Source of the DNA: Isoetes taiwanensis
Lineage: Eukaryota; Streptophyta; Lycopodiopsida; Isoetales; Isoetaceae
Direction: 5' to 3'
Assembly (NCBI GenBank): GCA_021234155.1
Contig: JAJEKV010000048.1
Location: 2,139,873-2,203,872, forward strand
DNA length: 64,000 nt
Positions 38,172 through 50,779 of this stretch are shown here, one piece after another. The notes beneath the pieces were generated by a model, which ran no database searches, was not told where the DNA came from, and saw only the letters and a program-made list of their open reading frames with translations. The translations under genes were made by a program, and so were the position numbers. The stretch's first letter is position 1. Every line of letters starts with the position of its first letter.

Positions 38172-39097
38172 TCTAACTCTAACCAATAATATTTAAACAA
38201 TCCGCTATGTTTAGCCCCTTATCCTCCAAATTACAAATTACAATTATATGTTAGAGATAAAATATCGGCCACAAAAATGACCTCCCCCATGGACATTTCT
38301 ACTTCTACTTAGTAAACTTCAAGAGAGGGGATTTTTCTGGAAATTTACGGTTTTTTTTTTAACCATGTAATTTCCTGGTTCACTCCATCATACGAGATTT
38401 TCAATTTGGATAAAGTTTGGTATGTCAAATAGCCTTTTCAACTTTTCAGTTGGCCCCCAAGGTTCTTGTGTAAAGGGGTCCCACAAGACACGTCAGCAAC
38501 TACAGCTGGCTGCTGATCTGGCCAGGTAGTGAGGAGAATAATGGCGAGCTCAAAATACGGTCTCTTGGGCTCCCATACTCCGGCGCTTCAACGATCTATT
38601 CTTCTTTCATATTCCGGGCCTTCCAATATCAAAAGGCGCAGCATTCTTCTTTCTTCTGAAGGCGCCGGATTTGGATTCCTCATACCAGAAATACTCAATA
38701 TCGTAGCTCGCTGTTCTTGCCATTACTAGGTACTTTTTGTAACTGCATCACAGTTTTCATCGCATTCTTATCTTTTTCTTTTGATAGAATCAAGCATCTT
38801 GAATTTAGATTCAATTGAATCTTTCTAGTCTGAATTCGAATCTTGAATGTAGGTAATTCCTGAGGAATTTTTTTTGTTAACTTTGTTGCCGGAATCGCAG
38901 AATTGCTTTGTGAAATTTAGGATGTACACTGCCAGATTGTGGATTTTGAATCTTGAATGTAGATTATTCTTCGCTGGCAGTTGAGGATTTTTCTTGTTAA
39001 AGTTAGGCTATTCATTGCCGGAATCGAACAATTGCTTTGTTAAATCTCGTATATACATTGCCAGATTGAGGATTTTCTTCGGCATTTGGACAGCGAA

Positions 39098-39493
39098 ATG
39101 CCTCCCGGCGTTTTCAATCCTGTATCACTTTCGCTTGATCCGGCAATGGACTCTGTTCCTGGAAATGGAGAACCGGAAATGGAAAACAAGATAGGGCTTC
39201 TGAAGCTTAAGCTCCGAACGGAACAACTTATTGAGGAAGAAAAGCCTGAATCCTCTCCCAGGCCCCGGCCAATAGAAACTTGTAAGAGTTCCGATTGCTT
39301 GGAATTATTAGCCGTTGTTTGTTCACCCAGTAAAAGATCGATTGCAAATACGCCCTGTGCCCCAAATTCCCAGCCCCCATTATCTGAAGAAGCATGGGAA
39401 AATCTGAAGCTATCGCGCGTCTTTTTTCGTGGAAGGCCCGTCGGAACAATTGCTGCTATGGATCCTAACGAGGAATCTCTTAATTATAACCAG
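39098..39493 (+). CDS. invertase exon 1
   Basis: 132 codons from the first in-frame ATG (MPPGVF) to NYNQ, ending at CAG|GTGCGC. The N-terminal ~90 residues are acidic, Ser/Pro-rich and variable, as usual in the family. Conserved sequence starts near [16 protein letters not shown] second in-frame ATG at 39146 could also be used. No obvious transit peptide is seen, which would suit a cytosolic isoform. Confidence 0.8.
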
Positions 39494-39584
39494 GTGCGCC
39501 ATTCTTCTGTCGTATTTGCCGTTTCAACGTCCAGTTATGTTTAATTCTTTCCCGTATTTTCTGTTACCGAAATTCTTGTTCCAG

Positions 39585-40016
39585 GTCTTTGTCAGGGATT
39601 TTGTTCCTAGTGCATTGGCGTTTCTAATGAACAATGAGCCTGATATTGTGAAGCAGTTTTTGATGAAGACCCTTAGGCTTCAAGGCTGGGAGAAGAGGAT
39701 CGACAATTTTACTTTAGGGAAAGGTGTTATGCCTGCTAGTTTTAAAGTTCTGAATGATCCGATTAGGAACAACGATACCATGCTAGCCGATTTTGGAGAG
39801 AGTGCAATCGGAAGAGTTGCCCCTGTTGATTCCGGATTCTGGTGGATCTTTCTTCTTCGAGCTTATGTAAAATCTACTGGGGATTTAGGTCTTGCTGATT
39901 TGCCAGATTGTCAGCGCGGGATGAAATTGATTCTGACATTGTGCCTTTCCGAAGGATTCGATACCTTTCCTACTTTACTATGCGCAGACGGTTGCTGCAT
40001 GGTTGATCGAAGAATG
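39585..40016 (+). CDS. invertase exon 2
   Basis: 144 codons between TTGTTCCAG and ATG|GTCAGT, starting VFVRDFVPS and ending [10 protein letters not shown]. It is fully open and highly conserved. It contains GVMPASFKV, the [13 protein letters not shown] block, the catalytic-Asp block VDSGFWW, and [18 protein letters not shown]. It joins exon 1 in phase 0. Confidence 0.9.
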
Positions 40017-40090
40017 GTCAGTGGAAAAAATATTATCTTTTAAGTCCCTTTCAATGCCATTTCTGATTCTTCGAACTGTTAAATTATTAG

Positions 40091-40649
40091 GGTATATATG
40101 GCTACCCCATCGAAATCCAAGCTCTGTTTTACATGGCGCTTCGGTGTGCCAAAATCATGCTGAAACCAGAAATCGGAGGAAAGGATCTAATGGAAAGAAT
40201 TGACAAGCGGCTTAATGCATTGAGCTTTCATATACGTACATATTTTTGGCTTGATTTCCAGCAGCTTAATAACATATACCGGTATAAAACTGAGGAATAC
40301 TCCCACACTGCAGGAATAAAGTTTAATGTCATACCCTGATTCAATTCCAGGATTGGCTGGATTTCATGCCTTACAAAGGGTGGTTACTTCATTGGCAATG
40401 TCAGTCCTGCAAGGATGGATTTTCGTTGGTTCACAGTTGGTAACTGTGTGGCGATTATATCATCTCTGGCTACACAGGAGCAAGAAACTGCCATCATGGA
40501 TCTGATTGAGTCAAGATGGGAAGAACTTGTATGGAAATGCTCTATGAAGGCCGTATATCCAGCTTTGGGAAGGCAGAATGGAGAAGTGTGACAGGGTTGT
40601 GATCCAAAAATACCAGGTGGAGCTACTCATAATGGAGGAAGCTGGCCAG
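40091..40649 (+). CDS. invertase exon 3, frame broken after about 40338
   Basis: It starts at TTATTAG|GGTATA, giving [13 protein letters not shown], and stays open to KFNVIP. A single extra T then puts TGA in frame. Two further +1 changes, an extra G and an extra T within about 40 bases, restore the frame, giving DFMPYKG and then [12 protein letters not shown]. Near 40575 a base is missing. Near 40594 and 40629 extra T bases disturb the TGCDPKNTRWSY and HNGGSWP blocks. The exon ends at GCCAG|GTATTA, the expected family junction. Confidence 0.75.
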
Positions 40650-40950
40650 GTATTAGGCATTTCTTCCGGGCAATTTCAACTTGATTCAAAATTTGGGCTC
40701 GTTTAAAGTTTGCTACAACCCAGAGCCAAAACACATGTGTAGAGAGATTCCTGGCATTGATTTACAGGGTTTTTAAATCTTTCTGTCCTTTTAGGCTTGC
40801 AAATACGTGTATGTAGAGAGCCTCCATCTTAGATTGTACAGGGTTTTATTTCTTATAAGCTTCGTCCTTTTAGTTTGCAAATATGTGTGTAGACAGATCT
40901 TAGATTGTACAGGATTTTTTATTTCTTATGCTTCCTGCCGTGTTGCAAAG

Positions 40951-41254
40951 CTCCTTTGTGCTCTTAACCGCTGCATGTGTGAAAAACTGGGAGACCCCAC
41001 ATAGCCGGAAAAGCTTCCAAGTTGCAGAAGGAGATTTGGCAAAGGACGGATGGCCAGAATATTATGATGGTAAGAATGGTAGGTATGTAGGAAAGCAAGC
41101 CTCGAAAGCTCCAAACATGGTCCATTGCAGGCTACTTGATGCAAAAATGTTACTGAGGATCCATCTCATATGGGGTATTTAGATATCTCTTAGAGGAGGA
41201 TAAGTAAAGGCCAAAACCGTCACTTACACGCTCTGTGTCATGGACTTGCTAGGC
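40951..41254 (+). CDS. invertase last exon, with indels
   Basis: After GTTGCAAAG, the codons for LTAACVK, EGDLAKDGWPEYYDGKNGR and YVGKQAS are readable. Then a shift moves TWSIAGYL into another frame, and ISLEEDK and SVSWTC* follow in yet another. The order and the terminal SWTC match the normal family C-terminus, so the whole 3' end is present. Small indels alone break the frame. Confidence 0.7.
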
Positions 41255-44200
41255 TGAGAAGGCTTGATTTTCATTCTCGGATTATTCTTACAGTTGAAGA
41301 AGGGAGGTTTACCATGGAACTTAATTTTTACAGGTATAGGGCAATTTTGATAGTTATGGAAGCCAAATGATTTAAAAACAGATTGAGCAATTTCATTTGT
41401 TGAAAACTTTCATTTCGTGGAGAGAATAATAAAGCATCAGAGGTTTAAATTGTTCGTTATAGAAAGGTATTGTTGTTGGTGAGGGTGCAGGTAGAGATAT
41501 AAGGAACTCTGTCAAACTTGTGTGAAAACGAAACTGTGAAATATGCGTCCATGTGCGTACGCTGGAATGGTGTCTTTGTCTTTTATATGTGTTATATTAC
41601 AAAGACAAAAAGATCTTTGCGTGCATTTGCATACTATCACCAAGGCTACCAAGCCACTTTTGGCACCCTGCCCGAAAATAAGCTGGAAATTCTTTTCTAT
41701 CCCAAGGAACGCCAACCATTGGCATTCAATGTATTTTCTACGTATTTCGTGTATAAGTACAGCCCTAAAGTGTACAAGTACAGCCCTAAAGCACTGAATG
41801 AAACCCAAATCCAGACGGGTGTAAGTAATTTTGTTTCGCGGTTTTAGAAGGGCGGCGTTCCAAAGAGAGTATTCCTCTCAAGCTAGTCGTTGCATGTTGG
41901 GCTTTTCATTGGGCAATTAATTTCTTCTTAATTCCCATATTCATTTCCTTATGATTTTGCACAATCGTAGCGCCAAATCTAAACCTACTGTTCTTCCGCA
42001 ACACTACTTTAAGTGGGTCTCTTACGTTGTAAAAAACCATGCTTTATCAAACTAAATCATGTGGAACGCTTGACTTGTAGCAGCTTGTTGAGAGGAATAT
42101 TTTTACTCCAGTTTGACTCTCCAGATCCGGTTTTTCATTTCAACAACCAGGTAACTTAATTAGTATCTCAAATTGGTTTGTTTATATGATTCTGCAGTAT
42201 ATTTGTGCCTTAAATTTTAGCCCTCAATTCCATATATCTAAGGTATTAGAGCTTTCGTTCTTGGAACTTAGGTTTTATCCTCTCTAAAGTAGAGAAAGTG
42301 CTCATTATTTTGCAGTAGTCTGTTATGTCTTTGATTTCATGTCTTTCATTGTATGTCTTTGATGTCTATTCTTTTATATTCAAAGTATTAAAACAAAGGT
42401 GGTCATTTGCAAGTTATATACATACATCTCACATGGAGATTATCAATCTTTAGGAGCAACTTACGTTTCATATGTTTTAGGAGGTGGAAGCCACATGATA
42501 AGAGAATTACAATAATTTATGTTTACGTAAGCTTTTCACTTTCTAATAATGGTACCTATCACTGTGACTTTGGCATGACCTAATAAACATGGTCCCTCGT
42601 AGGTTATATTATCAAATATGGTATTCCATCCGCTTACTATCTTGGTGGTCTATTATATTGGAAGCCACATGATTAGCAAAATATTCCAACTCCTTCTAAG
42701 TATGGGAAATTAATACTCGCTCACTAATATTGCCACGCTAGTGCAGTAAACATGGACCTTGCAGATTGAATTATATCATAGCAACAATGCAATCTAAACT
42801 AATCTATACATACCGAAAGCAAGTCTTTGGACATCAATAGACCCACTTGAAGGATCAAAAAACACATCAAATATTCGTGTCGGCCAAGATCATCAAAGAG
42901 AAGCAAGTCCAAACTAAGCAATTTAAGTCCCCTTTGCCAAATACATATTGCACGCATTGCATCCCCTCGTAATAAGCAAAACCAAATAAATAAGAAGTGG
43001 TGGAATGGGGTTCAAATCAAGGTCAAAGAGCAGGTCTCACCAAGAATAATGCTCAAGCATTACTTAACCATCAACTGAATGTAAGATCAAGACTCATTAC
43101 CATTAGTGCAACAAAGGATAAGGCTACCTAACCTCGCACAACAAAATTTCCACATTGGTCTTAAGGAAGAGAACATGAAGTTTCAAATATCTCCTCCATT
43201 ATACTCATATCCTGCAACAATGACAAATGAACTTCTTGAGTAAAACAAATGAAATAAAAAGCATCAATACCGCAGACAAGATGATCCAACCATGACAACA
43301 AAGATGCAAGTCTCTAGATGCTCAAAAGCTTTTGCATCAAGTTGATTTGGAACCTCTAAATGTTGTCGCAGTAAATCCACCTGTGAAACTAACTTGGAAA
43401 AAAATGGAAGTAAATGGACTTCCATCCGTCGTGGGAAACACACTTCTTCAAAAAGTCGCTGTTACAAACAGAGGGCGTTGCATCTTTCACCGCCTCTATA
43501 TTCTTATAGATCCCTGCTAAATGGGCAACGACGCTTCCATGATAACTTTAAGAAAATGCATTAGGCAACAATCGTAGCGTAGTATTGCATGCAGAGGAAC
43601 TTCTTATTTGCTTCTAACCTTTTCCCGTACCAAATCCAGCTCCTTAGGCCGCTTCAACAATCGTAATCTTTGCTGCACATGCAAATGAAAACCCACATTA
43701 GATCAAAGAATGAATTACAAACCAAATTGAAATCGCTGGCTAGGCTACCCGAGAAGAGTCGGAATCGGCTTTGCACTTTGATCTCGCCATAATCTCCAAC
43801 AGCCGAATTTACCTCAGCCAAAGATCAAAGCACCTCCAAAAATCCGTCTCCGCTTCAACACCGTGAAAGGGAAATCTGATCTACCATGGCAACTGGACGG
43901 AATTCTCCGTTGTCAACAAAGCCGCACTTACCTCAAGAAAGATCAAAGCACCTCCAAGAAAATCTAAAGGGAAATCGGGACACCATGGCTGCTCGCGGGC
44001 TCCTCCTCGCGAACCGTAAAGCAAAGAGAACTTCGCTGTCTCCCCTTTCCCCTTTCTTTTGACCTGCTAAATTCATAAATGTTAGCAAATATGCAATGCC
44101 ACCTTATTGTTACCTTCTGGGACACGTAAAAATTTGGTATGCCACCATTAAACCTTTAGAAAAACTAGGAAAACAACATATAAGATGTCGCCACTCTTAG

Positions 44201-44729
44201 GACTTGGCATTAATTTCAAGGACCTTTGTTTGAATCCAGCTAAGATCAAACTCCTGAAATCCAAGGGGGCCTAAGCATCAAAGCCCCAAATAAGAGACCA
44301 TTAATGTTAAGCCGCCACCTCATCAAAGGCATTTATTGCATCAATACACGTATTTACATCTCATCCATTCATCCAACACATCTCGGACGGGCCAGATCAA
44401 TCTCTATGAAGAAGGGGGTGCTATTCGATTGAGGTGGTGGCACCATCCGACTATTCCATCTCGTGATCCGATCTACACTCAAGTATGCACCCAAATCTCT
44501 ATGAAGAAGGGGCAGCTTAATAATCTTATATATATAATAGATATGGCTGACTTGAGCCTTTATCTAGAGAAAGTTACAGTACAATGGGACTAAAAACTCG
44601 GAGAGATCCACTAGAGCAAATCCACTCCACCTCAAATACAACATCTAAACAAAGATGAAGAGCAAGCAAAAATCCCTATGAGTAAGTGTGAATCGAAGAT
44701 ATTGCTTCAAATACCTACTTTTTACCTCA
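41255..44729. other. intergenic, nothing recognised beyond a short duplication
   Basis: A direct duplication of TACCTCA...AAGATCAAAGCACCTCCAA occurs near 43810 and 43930, about 120 bases apart. A small doubled phrase GTACAGCCCTAAAG occurs near 41758-41790. Open frames here (for example 41518-41847) match nothing I know. Confidence 0.45.
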
Positions 44730-45180
44730 TTAGCAATTGATGAGCTCAATGGCTTTTAGACAATCATTGTTGGGCATCTCGCATCCCAACACCAAGCAAG
44801 ACCTTTGAATAGAGAAGAATCCTTCTTTCCAAATGGACCGATGATCCATGCGTATTAAATGAAATGCCTTTTTTGGGCCAAATTTTCCCCAACCATTTGA
44901 TAGTCCGCTAATAACACCTAATCGGTATTCAAATTGCAAATAAAGAGGCCTTGAAGCTACAACTAAGCATTGCCCGGAGCATGCTCCATACAAGAAGAAG
45001 TAATGTTTCAATTGTCTCTGGCCCCTCTCAGGCAAGTAATAAGGCGGACAAAGTGCGATACCTCTAGACCTAAACTGCACTAGGAATATTAATGCGCGAC
45101 AACGATGAATGATTTGCCACCATAAAACAGATACTTTGGGATGGAGTAGTTTTATCCCATACCCATTTCCATACCGCCAC
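44730..45180 (-). mobile_element. L1-type LINE 3' tail (zf-RVT region), decayed
   Basis: On the minus strand, VWKWVWDK followed by a frame change and LLHPKVSVLWWQIIHRC (about 45185-45105) is the same motif as in the plus-strand copy at 27460. A long open frame follows with GIALCPPYYLPERGQRQLKH and YFFLYGACSGQC, the Cys/His-bearing zf-RVT part. Then come KFGPKKAFHLIRMDHRSIWK and an open end at 44730. It is a 5'-truncated copy, and the RT was not found upstream on this strand. Confidence 0.7.
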
Positions 45181-46059
45181 GATCCCTAGGAATAATCAAA
45201 GGCCACTTGATGAAGGAGCTAAGACGTCTCTGGCAGCAAGCAAGACCTCGTACATGGAATTCACCAACTTATCTCGCTTTGACACGCCATGAACTACCTG
45301 CATATCGGGTCATCCACTTGTGCTATTGGAGAAAGAATCACATACCTTCAAGCAACAATCCCACCTTAAAAGGCGGAACTTAGCTTGCAACCCTTCCCAT
45401 GTCAAAGAATCAGCTTTTGATTATTATACTAATCGATATTATATACACATCTAGCCGATTCCATCGACGCCGCCTGTAGATTCCTAAGATACCGTGAGGG
45501 GACCACTGTACCCCAATGAATCCACCAAATAACTTGCGCAGTGCTTAGCAGCCAAGATGGTGAAAATATGTACAGTCTCCGCACGCAATTAGCAATCCTC
45601 TAAGAAATGGAGAAGCACTAGGGTATGCGGTCAGTGGATAAAATAGAGCTCAGGGGAAAAGTGGTCTAACAGATGGAGATCCAAAAAAAATGCACATTTG
45701 CAAAGATTGATAAACAAGACGGGAACCTGGGGACTCATCCACATTATTTAAAATTTCTCCAAATAAACTTAGAAATCATCATTTTGCTCTGCAAAAGAAA
45801 ATTGATCATCCCAAGGCCGTCAGAATGCTTTGGCAACATGCACTTTTCCCAACAGCAGCAGCCTCCTCTATTCCCCCCAAATGAAGTTCCTTACAACCCT
45901 GACGATAAGTTGTAGTTTTGACTGTGGAGCCAACATGAATGAAGCCATATACACATGGGTGCCACTAAGAACTGACTTAGCCACAATGATTCGTCCCGCC
46001 ATTGACGAATATGGATTGCGTGTTCCCTATGAGAGCAATGCTAATGTGTCCCCTATTTG
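45181..46059. other. no recognised feature
   Basis: Sequence between the LINE tail and the inverted repeat copy. The plus-strand open frame at 45673-45915 is not recognised. Confidence 0.4.
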
Positions 46060-46955
46060 CACTTAATGGGATGTTTGTTAGTTTTATTGTGGGCCTTTAA
46101 TGAGAGGAATATTATCCTGAATCGAAGGCCCATAGTTTTTTGCCATGCGATCGCTCTCAAGTTTCCTAAGGTGCACATTGGACCAAGAGGACCATTGCCT
46201 TTTCAGAGCATCCATATATTCACATATAACCTCACTTTAACAAAGCAACAGCATATTGCATCCGGTAGCCAACACAAGTAAGCCGGAACGGAAGAACCTT
46301 TATGCTCTACTCTGCTTCGCCTGATTCGGACCTGCTTCAAGCATATATATGACCTTGACCATCTCATGGTACCCTCCTGAAACAAAACAATCTGTCCTCC
46401 AACCCAATTTCGACCTGGTTAGAGCCATTGCCAAGCATCCTCTGTCATGCCTTAATCCCGCTCCACTGAATCATTGCTCCACATCAATCAATATCAAAAA
46501 CTCCACATCAATCAATAATAGAAACAAATTCGAAATACAAAAGCAACCAATTCGAAATACACCAGCAACAAATTCGAAACTCCAGAGGATCATTGCACCA
46601 ATTCTACAATCAAATCTGCACTCGAATTCTACACTGGATCTGCTGTTTCCCATTCCGTCGAATGTCGTTCTCTGCAAAAAAAGGAACTGCCTGACACTCC
46701 CGACATGCAAAAAGATAACACAGGCATCGTGTCTTTGCCCGTGCAATGTTACCAAAAATTGCCTTGTCCATTTCAAATTCCATACCATTGCAAGAATAAC
46801 CACAAATAATAGCCCTAATTAGAAACATGACTTTAAGCTGCTCAAACATGGCAAAAGATACAGTTTCACATACAACACATGGCAAAAACCTTAATCCCAA
46901 CCATGAGAGAATACCCTCCTGCAATACGAAATGAATTGTGGAAACTTTATGAGTT
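46060..46955 (-). repeat. unclassified dispersed repeat, copy 1 (inverted relative to copy 2)
   Basis: The reverse complement of this block aligns with 56175-57250. Shared landmarks in order are TTTCCACAATTC, AGGGTATTCTC, TAATTAGGGCTATTATTTGT, AAAGACACGATGCCTG, CAGGAGGGTACCATGAGATG (AGGAGGGTACCATGAGATG in copy 2), TATGTGAATATATGGATGCT, ACCTTAGGAAACTTGAGAG and AAAGGCCCACAATAAAACTA. Copy 1 carries an open frame not conserved in copy 2, so protein coding is doubtful. The sequence just outside each end differs between copies. Confidence 0.85.
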
Positions 46956-47006
46956 ATCCTATGAGTAGATAATAAGAATCGTAATTTTATTGATTCTTGT
47001 AATGTT

Positions 47007-47162
47007 GGTTGTGAAATACAAGAAAATAATTTGTTGCATTTTATGTCTTCTATTTCATTTAAGTGTCAAAGAAAAAGCATCTATGGTTGTGAAATACAAG
47101 AGAATAATTTTTTGCATTTTATGTCTTCTATTTCATTTAAGTGTCAAAGAAAAAGTATCTAT
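47007..47162. repeat. 78-bp tandem duplication
   Basis: Two nearly identical copies start with GGTTGTGAAATACAAGA at 47007 and 47085. Each ends in GTGTCAAAGAAAAAG followed by CATCTAT or TATCTAT. Confidence 0.9.
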
Positions 47163-47264
47163 AACAATAGAAATGTTATAGAAACTATGATCAATATTAA
47201 CGTCCATGGTGGAAACTCGAAATTGTAGAATATAATACTATACTAAATTTAGCTTTGAGTAGGG

Positions 47265-47470
47265 TTAGATATAAGAATTTGCATTGATATGTTCCAGTGC
47301 TTGCTGGAGATGATATAAGAATTTGCATTGGTATGTTCTGGTGCTTGCTGGAGATGATTCGTTTCGGATGTGAGTTTTTAGTTGGGTATCTTCCTCTCAT
47401 TTTGCCCTCTCTTGGAGATTATTCGTTTCGGATGTGAGTTTCTAGTTGGGTATCTTGCTCTTGTTTTGCC
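47265..47470. repeat. two adjacent short tandem duplications
   Basis: ATAAGAATTTGCATTG followed by GTGCTTGCTGGAGATGAT occurs twice (from about 47271 and 47314). It overlaps a second pair in which ATTCGTTTCGGATGTGAGTT is repeated about 65 bases apart, followed by TAGTTGGGTATCTT. Confidence 0.85.
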
Positions 47471-49300
47471 CTCTTCTGTTCCAACTAGGATTAATCAATT
47501 GTTTTAGAAGAGGCATTTGAGAAAGGGGATAAAAAACAATGAAGAATATATCGAGGTGGCTCTAATTATAGGATAAGCAAGAGTTATATTTCTGCCAGCA
47601 GGGGTGCAGTTAATCGAGAAGGTCGAAAAGAAGCACAATGATAGCGCGCCACCCTTTATTTGGGGAGGCTCCCGTTGTTTAGTAGATAATGGAAAGAAGT
47701 TGACGACTGGTGCGGTCCAGCATCCATCTGGTAATGCTTAACTTTTAATGAGCTAATGACCTTATTTATGTATACTTGAAGCTCAAGGTCTAGATAATGC
47801 GCCGACGGACCACCTCTGCTTATATTTGCCTACTTGCGTCGTCGGACCAGATTTATCACAAAATGTCTTTTTGATTTGGTCCTTTATGCCATTGGTTCTC
47901 TTTGGAAATGTCATCTTGCTTAGTTATATACCATTGTCTATTAATAAAATCTAGAAATCTTGCCTTTAAAAAAAATAAAAAACAATAAGAAAATCACCTA
48001 AGGATCATTTCAATACCTCAAATATTTTTGAGTGATGCAAAAAGGCATATTTGTACGACTTTTAGTGGTGGCCACAATATGATTTTGGAGATGCATATTT
48101 TGGAGTTGTATTTTGTGTGATATGATTTTGGAGGTGTATTTTGTGTGATGTACTAATTCCTATTTCTACTCTCTTCGAATGTTGTTTTGCTAATTGTTAT
48201 GTGTATAGCATGTAGTCGTCCTTTTGTATATGGTATTTTTGTTGAGCAAAATACATGGAAACACGTGCACACATGGGCTCTTCCTATTTTAGGGTTTCTG
48301 TTGGTGAGTAGATTTCTGTTGTGGCCCCTTCTTTGCTTCTTTGAAAAGCTTTGAGCTAAGATATTTTCCTTTGCTTTGATACATTTGTGGAGATGGTCAA
48401 AGTTGAATCAATCTAATGTCAAAGTAACCATCGGCTAGCATGAGGACAACTATCATTCGGCCATGAAATTCCTCTTCTTCAATACAAAAGTTCCTCTTTA
48501 TATCTAGTTTTGGAGATTGGATGTCGTAACAATAACGGAATGTAAATATGTGATTGTTCCCATGGGCAAATATATTCCTTGTGCATGAAGCATTAAAATT
48601 AACAGCCTAAATGTAAATTGAACTAGGGTTTGCATTTCGCTAAGCATATATATCAAGGTCCTATTTGTATCAACACACGCTAAGTAAGCCTTTTGGTGTT
48701 TTAAAATTCTATGATTCCCATCAACAAAGAATATCCTCGGCTCTATATTTAATTTAATTTAATTTAATTTAGTAGTTTAACAGCATACCACTTTAGCAAC
48801 ATCCCTTGTGGGACCTATGATGATTATGATGACACATTCTCAGACATACACCATAAATGATCATACATGATGGAACGCACAAAGCCACCCCTCGTTGTGG
48901 CTCCATGGGAGACGATTGGTCAACAGGGTTATTCCTCACCGCACTTACATCACATGACCAGTGGTAGTCCTACTAAGTGCCCATACATGATGAGATTCAC
49001 ATTCATCCACGTCATTCTCAGCACATACTACACATGATGAGACTTGCACTCATCCACTTACCACCAACATGATGCCATATCGTCATTCGTTGTTATTTTT
49101 TGGAAATTTTGGCTAGCCAAAACGGTTTGAGACCATGTTGATGGCTTTAGGAAGTGATATGGATATGGATAGAAGACAAATTGATATGAAATTACGGTGG
49201 CTAGGGTATAAGGCAATGCATGGTGGAAAATAGACTAAGTGAATGGAAAATAGAGGATATGCCAACTTAGAACTATGAGTCAAGCTTGTGATCCAGCTCC
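47471..49300. other. no recognised gene; short (TTTAA)n run
   Basis: AT-rich, with a TTTAATTTAATTTAATTTAA run near 48749-48772. No protein family was recognised. Confidence 0.45.
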
Positions 49301-49337
49301 ATCCTCATAGATACCCCACAGCCCAATAACAAGTTGG

Positions 49338-50779
49338 GTGGATTGGTTCTCTTCCTCACAAAATTTTAAGTTGGTTTGCTCTCTTTTATCGAGAAAGGAG
49401 CCCTGCACTGTAAGATTTTGGTCGGCCTTCATCAGCAGAGCTCGAGGCTCGGCTGGTGATCTGCATCTTCAATGCATATTTGTCACAAAACTCGCATCCA
49501 AAACAAGGCCTCTGGCCCAAGATCAGTATATGCATCAAAATTTCGCCAAATTCGTCAGAGATACACTTCGATGATGTTGCACTCGGTGATTGCTTTCGAA
49601 AAGTGGGTTAATGTGGGAGGATGTCAAAGATATGTTGTTATCTATGGAGGACCTCGACTCTAGAAGCAGCTTCTGGCATCGATTTGCAGTCCATTATGAT
49701 AATTGGCTCTTCAATGGTGTGCGCAAGAGGAGACGAAGCCGTCTTCCAAGCTCACAAGCATTCCTCGCTAATGCTTTGCCCCGGCCCCATTTTGTAGAAT
49801 CCAGCCAGACCGGAAAGGCCTCGGCAGCCTATGCAGCATTGGATTCCGCTGGCTCGAGACCCCTTTGTCCGCACCGAAGCGCCGGCCGAGAGAGCTAATC
49901 TTGCCACCATTTCATGGAAGGGCTGGTCATTGCGCTGCGGATACCCGTGAAGCCTAAATCAAATAAAACCCAGGCTGCCCAGTAGTAGAGTCTTCATCTG
50001 GCCAGACGCCATTTAATTCTTGCACTTTCATGAAAGGTTTATCCCATCGAGCAAGGCTAACAAGGAATTTTTTATCTCTATATCATTGGAATCGAGGTTA
50101 GGAGGTTGGAAGTATCACAACTTGATTGTGGTGCAAATGCCTCGCTATGGATAATGCTTCAAGCATTAAGCACACCATCCCAAGAAGCAAGTTTGAGTAT
50201 CCCAGCTCGCCGGGCCGGATTGATGGACGCGAGATCGGCGCTAGCTCATAGAATGTACCGACCCTTCAAAGTTTTGGTTCGAGGGAGCTTCTTGTAGCGC
50301 TCTTCAATCTCATCACAGCCCACATGCGCCAAGAGGTCTTGGTCCGGGCCTGAACTACACAACCCAATAAATCGATCATGGTTAGGATCTTTTGATTTTG
50401 CTAGTGTTAACTCTAGTTCCAGCTCATCCTCATAGCTTCATGCCTCTACACCAATATCTACTCACCAGGTAGCATCGCTGGCTCCTTATTATGTCCTTGA
50501 TGTTCCCGCTTCTCGCTCCATCATCCCACTGGGCCTTTGTCTCGGGCCTTCGACTCGCCATGGTCTACTCCATGTTCCAGCCCAGATTTTGCCTCCTCCC
50601 TCCTCCTCCTCTAGTTCCCTGCTCCAGTTGTTCTACTCCCCGCTTCTCAGAAGCCTCTTCATGCCCCTCGCATCCATATCCGAAGATCTCTCTCTTCACA
50701 AGTTTATCAACTGACAGTAAGATCCCCAGCTCAAAGATTTGCAATCCAAGTTCATCCTTTGACTAGCTCGCTTCGATGT
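49338..50779 (+). mobile_element. probable upstream part of a Ty3/gypsy element, not resolved
   Basis: Short, frame-shifting coding-like pieces precede the gypsy RT on the same strand (for example an open frame at 49590-49898 with basic RKRRRSRL). I could not identify gag or protease motifs. The assignment rests only on position. Confidence 0.25.

Larger units (their letters stand above)
39098..41254 (+). pseudogene. alkaline/neutral invertase (GH100) gene, frame-disrupted in its 3' half
   Basis: This gene encodes a plant alkaline/neutral invertase, which hydrolyses sucrose to glucose and fructose in cytosol, plastid or mitochondrion. Family blocks appear in order. Exon 1 has [19 protein letters not shown]. 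Exon 2 has [19 protein letters not shown] and [19 protein letters not shown], which holds the Asp expected as general acid. Exon 3 has [13 protein letters not shown] and [20 protein letters not shown]. Later come [20 protein letters not shown], then DGWPEYYDGKNGRYVGKQA, which should contain the catalytic Glu, and a C-terminal SVSWTC before a stop. Splice sites of the first introns are consensus. Exons 1-2 and most of exon 3 are clean; from about 40338 onward there are several single-base indels (near 40338, 40354, 40380, 40575, 40594 and 40629, and more after 40951). Either the gene recently died or the assembly has local errors. Family is certain, functionality is not. Confidence 0.85.

Noticed and set aside
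48749-48772. (TTTAA)n run considered as a LINE tail
   Set aside because: No LINE coding remnant was found on either side, so it is only a short simple repeat.
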